Below, in pieces: positions 26,779-33,339 of a stretch of DNA of 54,237 nt. Each line of letters starts with the position of its first letter. The stretch's first letter is position 1. The position numbers and the translations under genes are program-made. The notes under the pieces were generated by a model that saw only the letters and a list, made by a program, of their open reading frames with translations, made no database searches and had not been told where the DNA came from. The stretch is from the IMG/VR virus record IMGVR_UViG_3300049830_000086, positions 1-54,237 of that record. One strand, written 5' to 3'. This DNA comes from a virus.

Positions 26779-26902
26779 TTATTTTTTGTGAAGCATCTCG
26801 ACACCAGAAGGCACAGTCTATACAACCGTTGCCGCAGCAGTGTCCTATAGCTTGTCCACGCTCGCCTATCGGGTAGCCTGCATGTTGTGTTATTGTAGAC
26901 AT
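26693..26902 (-). CDS. Small Cys-rich protein
   Basis: A 69-residue frame whose N-terminal part contains GHCCGNGCIDCAFW. This CC-x-x-GC-x-x-C pattern resembles small iron-sulfur or zinc-binding oxidoreductase-like (DUF5522-type) proteins. The last 28 residues lie in the overlap with the next gene and may not matter. It follows tRNA-Glu(CTC) by 4 bases on the upstream side. Confidence 0.58.
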   Translation of the reverse strand: MSTITQHAGYPIGERGQAIGHCCGNGCIDCAFWCRDASQKINERPRTEEPVRDTGSDTIRLSQNNADKN

Positions 26903-26906
26903 AAAT

Positions 26907-26981
26907 TGGTAGCCTTACAGGGAATCGAACCCTGGTCTACTAATTGAGAATCAGTCGTCCTAGCCGCTAGACGATAAGGCC
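26907..26981 (-). tRNA. tRNA-Glu(CTC)
   Basis: Acceptor GGCCTTA/TAAGGCT (G1-U72), D-arm GTCTAGCGGCTAGGAC, anticodon stem ACTGA/TTAGT with loop TTCTCAA (CTC), T-loop TTCGATT, discriminator A, CCA. Confidence 0.92.
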
Positions 26982-27492
26982 AATCTTTGATCTCGGTATG
27001 TTTTAAGTATGTGACCGAGCTTGTTTTCACCGATTCCTCCCAAGTCCTGACCCCAGTAAGTGTCATTCCAGTGGTTCTTTTCGATGAGAAGTTTTCCTTT
27101 AGTTGCCATGAGATCTTGGAATAAACCAAAGTTCATGTCAAATTTGTGGCGAACGATGTCGCGCATGATAAAGAACCTAACCTTGCCCCAGTCCGACCTC
27201 ATCTCTAGCTTAGAACCCAATTTCTTGGCTTGGCTAGGAGTGGCGGAGGCAAAGATGAAGCGCTTATCACGATCAAGTGTTTTAGCCGCTTGATAGGCAT
27301 TTTCTGAAGAAGGATATAACATTCCTTCAAAGTATACCTGACATGGCTCAAAGTTGCTTAGGAATCGGTAAGGACCAAAGAAGCCAGCAATAGTGTTCTC
27401 GTCATGAACAGCGTATTCTTGCCATCTACCAGCTACCAGCTACATAAGGTTTACCATCTAGAAGCACTTCATTGTAAAGTTCTTCGCTCATC
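26960..27492 (-). pseudogene. NADAR (YbiA-like) protein broken by a 7-bp tandem duplication
   Basis: The ATG at 27492 opens MSEELYNEVLLDGKPYVAGSW and stops at once. The rest of a NADAR domain continues in another frame from about 27430: RWQEYAVHDENTIAGFFGPYRFLSNFEP...GMLYPSSENAYQAAK...GENKLGHILKTYR. At the junction the 7-mer GTAGCTG occurs twice and GTAGATG once; removing one copy restores YVAGRWQEY in one frame. NADAR proteins act on ADP-ribose or N-glycosidic metabolites and occur in NAD-linked phage-defence settings. The frame runs into tRNA-Glu at its 3' end. Confidence 0.72.
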
Positions 27493-27946
27493 TTAATTCT
27501 TTCAAGAAATTCAGTGTGTCTTCTTTAGAAAACTTATTTTTACCGTAGTTGACAAATAGGCAAACAAACTCGACATTACCTTGAACATAACCCTTAGAAG
27601 AGTCTATTCTATCTAACGACGCCGAGTTTGGTTTACATTCGCCTCGTTTAGATAAGTGCATTGGGATACCTAGATAAGAACAGTTGCCTTTTTGGTTATC
27701 CCACAAATTTTTTAGATAGCTTAGTGTAATATCAATCTGTAGTTTCTTAACACGTGAACTCTTTTTAGAGTTAGCTAGTATCTCTCTAAATGCAGAGAGT
27801 CCATCTAATCTGTTATGCTTGCTTGCGCAAGATTGATTACAATAAAAGTCATACTTAGAGCTATGTAACCTAAGCTGTCTATCATACTCGTTCTTTTCTT
27901 TTTCAAACGACTTACCACAACCTGCACAAATTAAAGTAATTTTCAT
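27488..27946 (-). CDS. HNH-type endonuclease with zinc finger
   Basis: A 152-residue protein with an N-terminal treble-clef module (CAGCGKSFEKEKNEYDRQ...FYCNQSCASKHN) and a C-terminal nuclease core of the SASLDRIDSSKGYVQGNVEFVC type with NYGKNKF. This is the zinc-finger HNH family common in phages. It has its own leaderless promoter. Its stop overlaps the ATG of the NADAR gene (ATGA). Confidence 0.83.
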   Translation of the reverse strand: MKITLICAGCGKSFEKEKNEYDRQLRLHSSKYDFYCNQSCASKHNRLDGLSAFREILANSKKSSRVKKLQIDITLSYLKNLWDNQKGNCSYLGIPMHLSKRGECKPNSASLDRIDSSKGYVQGNVEFVCLFVNYGKNKFSKEDTLNFLKELR

Positions 27947-27952
27947 ACCTTA

Positions 27953-27981
27953 ATATTAGCAGTTATGTGGAGACTATACAA
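27953..27981 (-). promoter_or_regulatory. Promoter giving a leaderless HNH mRNA
   Basis: TTGTAT (27976-27981), 17-nt spacer, TAATAT (27953-27958), 6 nt to ATG 27946. Confidence 0.63.
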
Positions 27982-28008
27982 CTATTTTCTGAATAGTCTC
28001 CACAAATC

Positions 28009-28410
28009 TTAGCCTACCCAAACGTAACCTTGTTCAGGAACTTCACCTATTCTTTCTTGAGGTGAGATATCCTTGTCGTAGATCACATGAACGTCTTTAG
28101 ACTTAAGATAGTCTTCTAGAGTGATTAGTTTTTTGTTCTCGTCGTACTTAGTATCAGGAACTTCGACATATTCACCAGCTACGTAATCGCAACCTCTGTG
28201 AAAGGCTGTCATTTGTGCCAAGCTTTCGCCTTCACTAATTGAATAGTCGTTACCGCAGCAAGTACAGGTTATCCTGTCTGGATTGTGTCCGAATCTGTTG
28301 TAGAAAATTATCTTAGCTTCCTTTTCAGGCGCATTGATGTAGATGTGTTCCCATTTTTCTTTGGAACCACCACCACTATGCATATCCCAGAATTGTGTCC
28401 ATTTTGTCAT
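28009..28410 (-). CDS. Unknown protein with zinc-knuckle
   Basis: The start is at ATG 28410 (MTKWTQFWDMHSGGGSKEKW); the longer frame covers tRNA-Glu(TTC). The 133 residues have N-terminal FWDMHSGGGSK-x-x-WE-x-IYINAPEKEA, a CTCCGNDYSI knuckle and a later CDY, then an acidic C-terminus. Proteins with this DMHSGG..K pattern are known in phages as uncharacterised zinc-binding proteins. Function unknown. Confidence 0.74.
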   Translation of the reverse strand: MTKWTQFWDMHSGGGSKEKWEHIYINAPEKEAKIIFYNRFGHNPDRITCTCCGNDYSISEGESLAQMTAFHRGCDYVAGEYVEVPDTKYDENKKLITLEDYLKSKDVHVIYDKDISPQERIGEVPEQGYVWVG

Positions 28411-28418
28411 TGTAAAAT

Positions 28419-28493
28419 TGGTGTCCCTATGGAGAATCGAACTCCAGCCTACGCATGGAAAGTGCGTCGTTCTACCACTAAACATATAGGGAC
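28419..28493 (-). tRNA. tRNA-Glu(TTC)
   Basis: Acceptor GTCCCTA/TAGGGAC, anticodon stem ACGCA/TGCGT with loop CTTTCCA (TTC), T-loop TTCGATT, discriminator A, CCA. The 89 bases to the next tRNA have a small hairpin (CTAGGT/ACCTA) and nothing else recognised. Confidence 0.92.
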
Positions 28494-28582
28494 AATTACC
28501 CGCAAACTTAGCCTCAGTTCACGGGATTAGTAGTTTACGTAGTATCCTTTGCAGAACGCCACATAGGTCTTCACCTAGAAGT

Positions 28583-28657
28583 TGGAGCGATAGATGGGAC
28601 TTGAACCCACAACATTCACGTTGGCAACGTGATGCTCTACCATTGAGCTACTACCGC
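28583..28657 (-). tRNA. tRNA-Gly(GCC)
   Basis: Acceptor GCGGTAG/CTATCGC, anticodon stem TCACG/CGTGA with loop TTGCCAA (GCC), T-loop TTCAAGT, discriminator T, CCA. Confidence 0.94.
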
Positions 28658-28663
28658 GTTAAA

Positions 28664-28867
28664 TTAGTTATGTACCCACTTTATCAAACAACTCAGACCA
28701 CAGAAGTGATGAGGTTGGTTAATCTCTGGGTGGATCATCATGTCTGTTACAGGCCCTTCATTACAAGGGATTGCCTCGCACTTTAAGACTAACCTGTAGT
28801 CGACTGAATTACTTGTTTTTGTAATGCTTCTGCCACAGCCATCACAAGTTATCTTGGAGTCTTGCAT
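28664..28867 (-). CDS. Small zinc-binding protein
   Basis: A 67-residue protein with CDGCGRSI at residues 8-15 and HHFCGLSCLIKWV near the C-terminus, a four-Cys arrangement typical of small phage zinc ribbons. It is coupled by a one-base overlap with the next zinc-ribbon gene. Function unknown. Confidence 0.75.
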   Translation of the reverse strand: MQDSKITCDGCGRSITKTSNSVDYRLVLKCEAIPCNEGPVTDMMIHPEINQPHHFCGLSCLIKWVHN

Positions 28868-29127
28868 TAGACGTCGATTATTGGTTTAAGATCAGGAGGC
28901 AAGAACTCCGCTAAAGGAGCACTGCACTTCGAACAAATTGGAATTCGGATAGGTACTACATCGCCAGACCCGCCGCTAAGAATCATACTGACTCTGCGGA
29001 ACATGATGCCTTCGATGAATACTTCGTTACCACAAGGACATTTGATTGGCGTGGTATCGCTCAGCTTAAGCTGCACTTGGACTCGGCTAACTTGGTGAGA
29101 GTTGGTAGAAAACGGATTTTCACTCAT
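28867..29127 (-). CDS. Zinc-ribbon phage protein
   Basis: The start is at ATG 29127 (MSENPFSTNSHQVSRV). The 86 residues contain KCPCGNEVFIEGIMFRRVSMIL and IPICSKCSAPLAEFLPPDL, forming a CxC...CxxC ribbon with beta strands between. Similar small proteins (RRVS...VPI-x-x-C-x-KC) are frequent in phage genomes without known function. It lies downstream of the leader RNA at 29278-29442. Confidence 0.76.
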   Translation of the reverse strand: MSENPFSTNSHQVSRVQVQLKLSDTTPIKCPCGNEVFIEGIMFRRVSMILSGGSGDVVPIRIPICSKCSAPLAEFLPPDLKPIIDV

Positions 29128-29164
29128 AAAAAATAAGGCTGGTTGTTCTGTTCGCAAACCAGCA

Positions 29165-29215
29165 AGCGCTTGACCTAAAGTTGGTGACCAGGACTATCAA
29201 TCCTGACCGGCCCTG
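29165..29215 (-). pseudogene. tRNA fragment with Ile(GAT)-like anticodon arm
   Basis: CAGGA-TTGATAG-TCCTG (29189-29205) is a perfect 5-7-5 anticodon arm with GAT. The flanks do not form an acceptor stem, and the T-arm is degenerate, so this is likely a tRNA remnant within the 29128-29280 gap, which otherwise holds nothing recognised. Confidence 0.4.
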
Positions 29216-29277
29216 CAGATTTTGTTTTGGTTTCTCTCCGCTACGCCTCTACTGCATGAATCACATGCTTAAAATAC

Positions 29278-29307
29278 AAAAACCCCTAGGATTTTATTCC
29301 TAGGGGT
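29278..29307 (-). terminator. Intrinsic terminator
   Basis: 10-bp stem ACCCCTAGGA/TCCTAGGGGT with a 6-nt loop, followed on the minus strand by TTTTTG. This is the clearest terminator in the left half, separating gene 29481 and its leader from 29127. Confidence 0.78.
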
Positions 29308-29442
29308 GTAAACTCTTCTACACTACACCCCTAGAACATAAATTCCGCACTTGTAAGTGCTGGAATCTGGGCATAATTATCCCAGCCGGTTCTTTTTACC
29401 GGTTGCGTTCCGCGTGATGTATGTAACAAAGTCATTGAACTT
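29278..29442 (-). ncRNA. Structured leader or small RNA ending in an intrinsic terminator
   Basis: About 165 nt from the predicted start of the promoter at 29449-29477 to a U-tract. Hairpins in order: CCGGT/ACCGG, CTGGG/CCCAG, ATTCC-GCACTT/AAGTGC-GGAAT, then two mutually exclusive stems sharing 29300-29310: CTAGGGGTGTA with TACACCCCTAG, and the terminator ACCCCTAGGA with TCCTAGGGGT. The competing stems have the layout of an attenuator or riboswitch. Alternatively it is a stand-alone sRNA. No known riboswitch core is recognised. Confidence 0.55.
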
Positions 29443-29448
29443 ATCTTA

Positions 29449-29477
29449 ACTTTACAAGAAGTGCTGAGAACTGTCAA
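29449..29477 (-). promoter_or_regulatory. Sigma70-like promoter
   Basis: Consensus TTGACA (29472-29477), 17-nt spacer, TAAAGT (29449-29454). It begins 4 bases after the stop of gene 29481-29900 and would drive the structured RNA at 29278-29442. Confidence 0.68.
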
Positions 29478-29480
29478 CAC

Positions 29481-29900
29481 TTAATCGTCACTTTCTGTAT
29501 ATTCATTTTTAAGAATACTTTTACGTTCAGTAGTCCAGCGTTTGCCAGTTCGTACACGTTCAAAGTAATCTTCAAAAGTAATAACAGTAGCTTCAATTAT
29601 TGTAAAGTTGTAAGTTTGATTTTTTGGTGGAAACAATGGATTCTTTCCAGGTAAGGGTATTAGGTTAAGATAGTCACTATAACGTAACCTAAGTCCTCTA
29701 AAGTTAAATTCCCGGTCACCATAGAAAAGGTCAGTGTACTTACCATTGACTTCTTGGTCAGTCAAAACTTTAGGAATGTCTTTAGTAGCTGCCTCTACTT
29801 TTGAAAATATTTCGTAGACCGCTGCGTGAGGATCTTGATGCTCAAAAAACGTGTACTCCTCACTATACCAGCGGCCTATGTCTAGCAATACAAGTCTCAT
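29481..29900 (-). CDS. Unknown 139-residue protein
   Basis: It opens MRLVLLDIGRWYSEEYTFFEHQDPHAAVYEIF, with aromatic-rich strands and a C-terminal basic stretch (FERVRTGKRWTTERKS). There is no recognised motif. It is located between the leader promoter and the MazG-like gene. Confidence 0.7.
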   Translation of the reverse strand: MRLVLLDIGRWYSEEYTFFEHQDPHAAVYEIFSKVEAATKDIPKVLTDQEVNGKYTDLFYGDREFNFRGLRLRYSDYLNLIPLPGKNPLFPPKNQTYNFTIIEATVITFEDYFERVRTGKRWTTERKSILKNEYTESDD

Positions 29901-29923
29901 TTTGGTTTTTGAAGAGAGTTTGA

Positions 29924-30229
29924 TTAAAGGTTTGCGGCTAAGTTTATAGCTTCTTTCAGGTTTTCAATTAGGGAGATATGTACATCAAGTTGCCTAGCTT
30001 GCGCCAACATTCTTTGAAGATGTTCAATCAGTTTTATCTGATGGTCTGCTAGTACGTGAGTGTAACTGATTAGGTCTAGTGCTTCTTCCCTGACATTAAG
30101 TACGGTAGGCTTAGCAAAGAAATTTCCGCCATGCTCCTTCTGTCCCTTAGCATATTTGATTTCAATCTCGCGTCCTACTGTCTTAGCTATATTACTGGCT
30201 TGCAATACCGGGTCAAATTCTTCGCTCAT
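29924..30229 (-). CDS. MazG-like nucleotide pyrophosphohydrolase (tentative)
   Basis: The start is at ATG 30229 (MSEEFDPVLQASNIAKTVGRE), because an upstream extension would cross the inverted repeat. The 101 residues have KGQKEHGGNFFAKPTVLNVREEALDLISYTHVL. The EExxD motif in a helical protein of this size is typical of phage MazG-like all-alpha NTP pyrophosphatases. The complete metal-binding set (ExxE...ExxD) is only partly visible. Confidence 0.6.
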   Translation of the reverse strand: MSEEFDPVLQASNIAKTVGREIEIKYAKGQKEHGGNFFAKPTVLNVREEALDLISYTHVLADHQIKLIEHLQRMLAQARQLDVHISLIENLKEAINLAANL

Positions 30230-30248
30230 GTTTAACTTCGTTGTGGTT

Positions 30249-30311
30249 GACGGCGAACTGTTGTCCACATACCAGGCATTCAACATGGTATGTGGACAAC
30301 AGTTCGCCGTC
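30249..30311. repeat. 26-bp perfect inverted repeat with 11-bp spacer
   Basis: The left arm (30249-30274) starts GACGGCGAACTG and ends CACATACCA; the right arm (30286-30311) is its exact reverse complement. It lies in the 86-bp gap between the MazG-like gene and the glycosylase gene. There is no U-tract, so it is not a classical terminator. As RNA it would be a 26-bp duplex (an RNase III-type substrate); as DNA it could be a cruciform, a MITE remnant, or a replication or recombination site. Confidence 0.9.
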
Positions 30312-30315
30312 TATA

Positions 30316-31128
30316 TTAGGCTGATGCTGGTGATGTATTCTGAACTCTGACTTGTTCGAGCACTTCGTTGGTGCCACGCGTGAACACTTCACCTTGTTTA
30401 TTAAATCCTGGCTGTTCAAAGACATAACTCCAATACCTCGTATCATTTTGGCTTTGTACCTTGTCCCAATAGACATTTCGTGCCATGAAGGCGGGAATGT
30501 TTTTTAGCTTACACTGGACTACCCAATGTTGCTCTAATGTTTTATATCTGCTGGGAGAAGGAACAGGGCTTGATTTCTGTCCATATAGTTGCAGCATGTG
30601 AGTGTCTAGACAAGTCACTTCACATTCGTTAGGATAGCATAATTCGATCGCGAATGCCGTCTTAGCATAGCCAAGACCGTGCACCTGATTCATTGTTCTA
30701 TGCCTGAACATGTCCCAAGTTTCTGTAGGTTTCTTGCGCCAAAAGCTTGGATTGGCGTAGAATGTTTGTGTGAACTCCCACATACCTTTGCTTCTCATAG
30801 TGGTCAAGCCTACGCCTGATGCTGTTATGATGTCAGTGAGTTCAGCCTTAGTTTTGAATGTCTGTCTCGTTACATTAAGATAGCCTTTTACATTAGCCTT
30901 CCATCCGCAGTGTACGGAGAGGAAAGCGAACAGCCACCTTTTGTAGTGCTCGTCATCTGTTTGAGGAGCGATTGACTGCCAGTAAGCTTGATAGTCTGCT
31001 ATCTGCTTAGTGTCGAGTCCGGAGATGTAGTCAGCGATGGTTTTGTTTTTGAATCCAGTTTCTGGCTGCACTACAATACTTTTGTCGTTGAGTTTAGCGT
31101 AGTATTGAGCGTTAGTTAGAATAGCCAT
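30316..31128 (-). CDS. HhH-GPD (endonuclease III-like) DNA glycosylase
   Basis: A 270-residue protein with a helix-hairpin-helix segment MNQVHGLGYAKTAFAIELCY, where the lysine of GYAKTAF corresponds to the catalytic Lys, followed by TCLDTHML, matching the VDTH catalytic Asp segment of EndoIII-family glycosylases. The N-terminal 150 residues are helical. No C-terminal Fe-S Cys cluster is seen. It probably removes damaged bases from phage DNA, or marks it. A terminator lies directly before its start. Confidence 0.62.
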   Translation of the reverse strand: MAILTNAQYYAKLNDKSIVVQPETGFKNKTIADYISGLDTKQIADYQAYWQSIAPQTDDEHYKRWLFAFLSVHCGWKANVKGYLNVTRQTFKTKAELTDIITASGVGLTTMRSKGMWEFTQTFYANPSFWRKKPTETWDMFRHRTMNQVHGLGYAKTAFAIELCYPNECEVTCLDTHMLQLYGQKSSPVPSPSRYKTLEQHWVVQCKLKNIPAFMARNVYWDKVQSQNDTRYWSYVFEQPGFNKQGEVFTRGTNEVLEQVRVQNTSPASA

Positions 31129-31132
31129 AGGA

Positions 31133-31160
31133 ATAAAAAAACCGCCTGGTTTGGGCGGTT
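31133..31160 (-). terminator. Intrinsic terminator
   Basis: 7-bp GC-rich stem AACCGCC/GGCGGTT with a 7-nt loop, then TTTTTTATTCC on the minus strand. It lies between the RuvC-like gene and the glycosylase gene, only 4 bases before the latter's ATG. Confidence 0.8.
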
Positions 31161-31180
31161 GAGAATAGATTAGTTTAGTT

Positions 31181-31723
31181 TCATAGTGTCTTTTTAGGTT
31201 TTGGGGGTTTTACTGTTTCTAGGGTGCTACGATTCTTTGCCCAATATGCAATGAGCAGTGAATCAGCATCCTTCTTCAGCTTAAGGTTTGGGAACAATTT
31301 CTTGCCCAATTCTAGAGAAGCTTTCTTCAATTCTGAGCTTCCCTCTATGTTAGGTAGAAGGATGCGTTGCCACTGCTTGGAATCAACATACTCTACATTA
31401 AGACCGAACTTCTCAATCACGATTAGTTCTGCCTCTAAGCAGCGTACAGCGGAGATGCTGGCCCTAAACCTGGTTGGGTTTATCATAGGCCTCTCCATTA
31501 ACACTAGAGTCTTGGTGGGATCTAGGTTCCACTTCAAGATCTGTTGTTCCATTTTAGGGGCGTCTAACCTAGTGATGTGATGCTCTTCCTTAGTGTAGGA
31601 GAGCTCATATCTAATAGGAAGGGGCACATACTCTACCAGGCTTGTACCTAATAGAGCTACTCCGTTCGCGGAGGTGCCATTGTCAAATGCTAGAAAAAAC
31701 TCAGGACGTAATACATCAGCCAT
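31181..31723 (-). CDS. RuvC-like Holliday junction resolvase
   Basis: A 180-residue RNase H-fold protein: first Asp in FFLAFDNGTSANGVALL (about residue 14), a central Glu in TLVLMERPMINPTRF, and the C-terminal KKDADSLLIAYWA giving the last acidic pair. The order and spacing match phage RuvC-type resolvases. It would resolve branched replication and recombination intermediates. The recA gene follows on the upstream side. Confidence 0.75.
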   Translation of the reverse strand: MADVLRPEFFLAFDNGTSANGVALLGTSLVEYVPLPIRYELSYTKEEHHITRLDAPKMEQQILKWNLDPTKTLVLMERPMINPTRFRASISAVRCLEAELIVIEKFGLNVEYVDSKQWQRILLPNIEGSSELKKASLELGKKLFPNLKLKKDADSLLIAYWAKNRSTLETVKPPKPKKTL

Positions 31724-31767
31724 AGGTGGTAATGTACTCCATCCTGAGAAAAAGTCAATAGGCTGAT

Positions 31768-32085
31768 TTAGCCTTGAGGATCTTCCTTCTTTTCTACTAC
31801 GAAAGTAGACTCGGAAGGTGCATCTTTGACTTCTGTTTTGGTGATAGCTTGCAGAGGATTAAAGATCTGGTTCATCTGGTCCTTGAAAGGCAGATGGTCA
31901 ATTCTTCGAAATCCTTCTAAGCTTTGTGTGACAACTTTAGGAACAGCGCCGGCTTTCTGTTCTTGTGTCTGAATCTTCTTAGCAATCTTAGTCTTAGAGA
32001 CCTTAGGCTTCGTTACCTTAGCTTTGGTAGGTTTCTTAGTGACTTTAACTGCTTTCTTGACAGCTTTATTTACAGGTTTGCTCAT
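31768..32085 (-). CDS. Lysine-rich disordered protein
   Basis: A 105-residue protein. Residues 1-45 are almost only Lys/Val/Thr/Ala/Pro (e.g. KAVKKAVKVTKKPTKAKVTK), like the tails of histone H1-like proteins, and would bind DNA or RNA non-specifically. The C-terminus is acidic and neutral. It overlaps recA by 4 bases and is coupled to it. Perhaps a recombination accessory or nucleoid-like protein. Confidence 0.7.
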   Translation of the reverse strand: MSKPVNKAVKKAVKVTKKPTKAKVTKPKVSKTKIAKKIQTQEQKAGAVPKVVTQSLEGFRRIDHLPFKDQMNQIFNPLQAITKTEVKDAPSESTFVVEKKEDPQG

Positions 32086-33278
32086 AGTTCCTTAGGTTCC
32101 TTATCAGTGTCTCTCTTCTTCTTGCGCTTAGCTAATCTTTCGGATTCACTAGCTTTCAAGTCTTCTTCAGATGGCATGGCTGGAACTTCAAGGACAGTAC
32201 GAATAGCATCCTTAGCTGCTTCAGACCTAGCAATGATTGCGCCCAATTCCTGGTCACGATATTGCTCTTCAGTGCTTAGTGGAATTTCTTCTCCCTCCAA
32301 ACCCTTATAAGTCATTCCATCGATCTTCCAACGATAATAGGCACCACTCTTGTTGATAAGCTCAGGGTAGTGTTCCCCGATCAACCTAACTAACGGTGAA
32401 TACCAATCGATACCACCATTGATGTATAGGTCAAAGTTTACCTTTTGAGTAGAACCTTCACGACCAAGCTTGTTACGAGTACAAGTGATGTCATGCTTAG
32501 AGCCAATCTTGCGTTCAGCTCCGTGTTCGTTAGTCTTCTTCATGTCACCAGTTCGTTCCATCTTGATCTGGTAAGTGCTGCTAAACCTAGGAGCTTCACC
32601 ACCCATCATGGATTCTGCTTCGCCACCGAACGGTACGAAACCACCAATCTTAGTCTTGAGCTGGTTTAGAGCTAGGAATACACAACGTTCATTAGCTAGT
32701 GGATGCTCCATCTCGCGGTAGAAGCGGGCTAATAGACGTGCGTGAGTGCCGGGCATGGTGTTCGTCATGTTGTTTGACGAATCCTGCTCATAATCTGTTG
32801 TGCTGCCTGCAATACTGTCTAGGCAGATGAGAATAGGCATTTGACCATCAGGGTCAATCTTGCCTAAGTTGCGGATAAATAACTCCGCGATGTTCAAAGC
32901 TTCTTCCAAAGTCTGCGGGTGAATCAACTCCACCTCGTCCAACTTCACACCTTGTTTCTTGGCGTATTCCAGATCGATAGCGTTTTCAGTTTCTAGCCAT
33001 ATGACCTTGCCTCCGTTCTTTTGGAATGTTTTGGCGATGTCATAGAATAGGGAGGTCTTTGATGAACTCTTCTTGCCATACACTAGATAGAACCTGCCGT
33101 AAGATAAGTATCTACGGTCAAGCACATGCTCTAATAACGGGTTGTCGAGTAGTAAGCCTGTTGGTGGCTTCTCTTCACTAGCTTTAATAAACTTCGTATC
33201 GCTAGTCTTGTACTTCTTCTCGTACGCTTTCTTAACGGTATCGGTTAACTGGTTGAATAAGTCATTCTGTGTTGGCAT
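32082..33278 (-). CDS. recA: RecA/UvsX-type recombinase
   Basis: A 398-residue RecA-fold ATPase: P-loop YGKKSSSKT at residues 67-75, a catalytic Glu region KVIWLETENAIDLEYAKKQG, the Walker B-like ILICLDSIAGS, and an L2-like ALNQLKTKIGGFVPFG. The C-terminal about 60 residues are charged (ERLAKRKKKRDTDKEPKEL). The P-loop has Ser where the invariant Gly before Lys is expected (GPESSGKT in RecA). It performs strand exchange in phage recombination. It is flanked by RuvC-like and possible SSB genes. Confidence 0.88.
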   Translation of the reverse strand: MPTQNDLFNQLTDTVKKAYEKKYKTSDTKFIKASEEKPPTGLLLDNPLLEHVLDRRYLSYGRFYLVYGKKSSSKTSLFYDIAKTFQKNGGKVIWLETENAIDLEYAKKQGVKLDEVELIHPQTLEEALNIAELFIRNLGKIDPDGQMPILICLDSIAGSTTDYEQDSSNNMTNTMPGTHARLLARFYREMEHPLANERCVFLALNQLKTKIGGFVPFGGEAESMMGGEAPRFSSTYQIKMERTGDMKKTNEHGAERKIGSKHDITCTRNKLGREGSTQKVNFDLYINGGIDWYSPLVRLIGEHYPELINKSGAYYRWKIDGMTYKGLEGEEIPLSTEEQYRDQELGAIIARSEAAKDAIRTVLEVPAMPSEEDLKASESERLAKRKKKRDTDKEPKEL

Positions 33279-33339
33279 AACGTAAAATAGGAAGAACCCA
33301 GGTTAATCCCAGGCTCTTCCTTCACTACTGAATGTCAGC

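Noticed and set aside
30213-30476. Minus-strand frame of 87 residues and plus-strand frame across the inverted repeat
   Set aside because: Both are produced by the palindrome and overlap the glycosylase and MazG-like genes out of frame.
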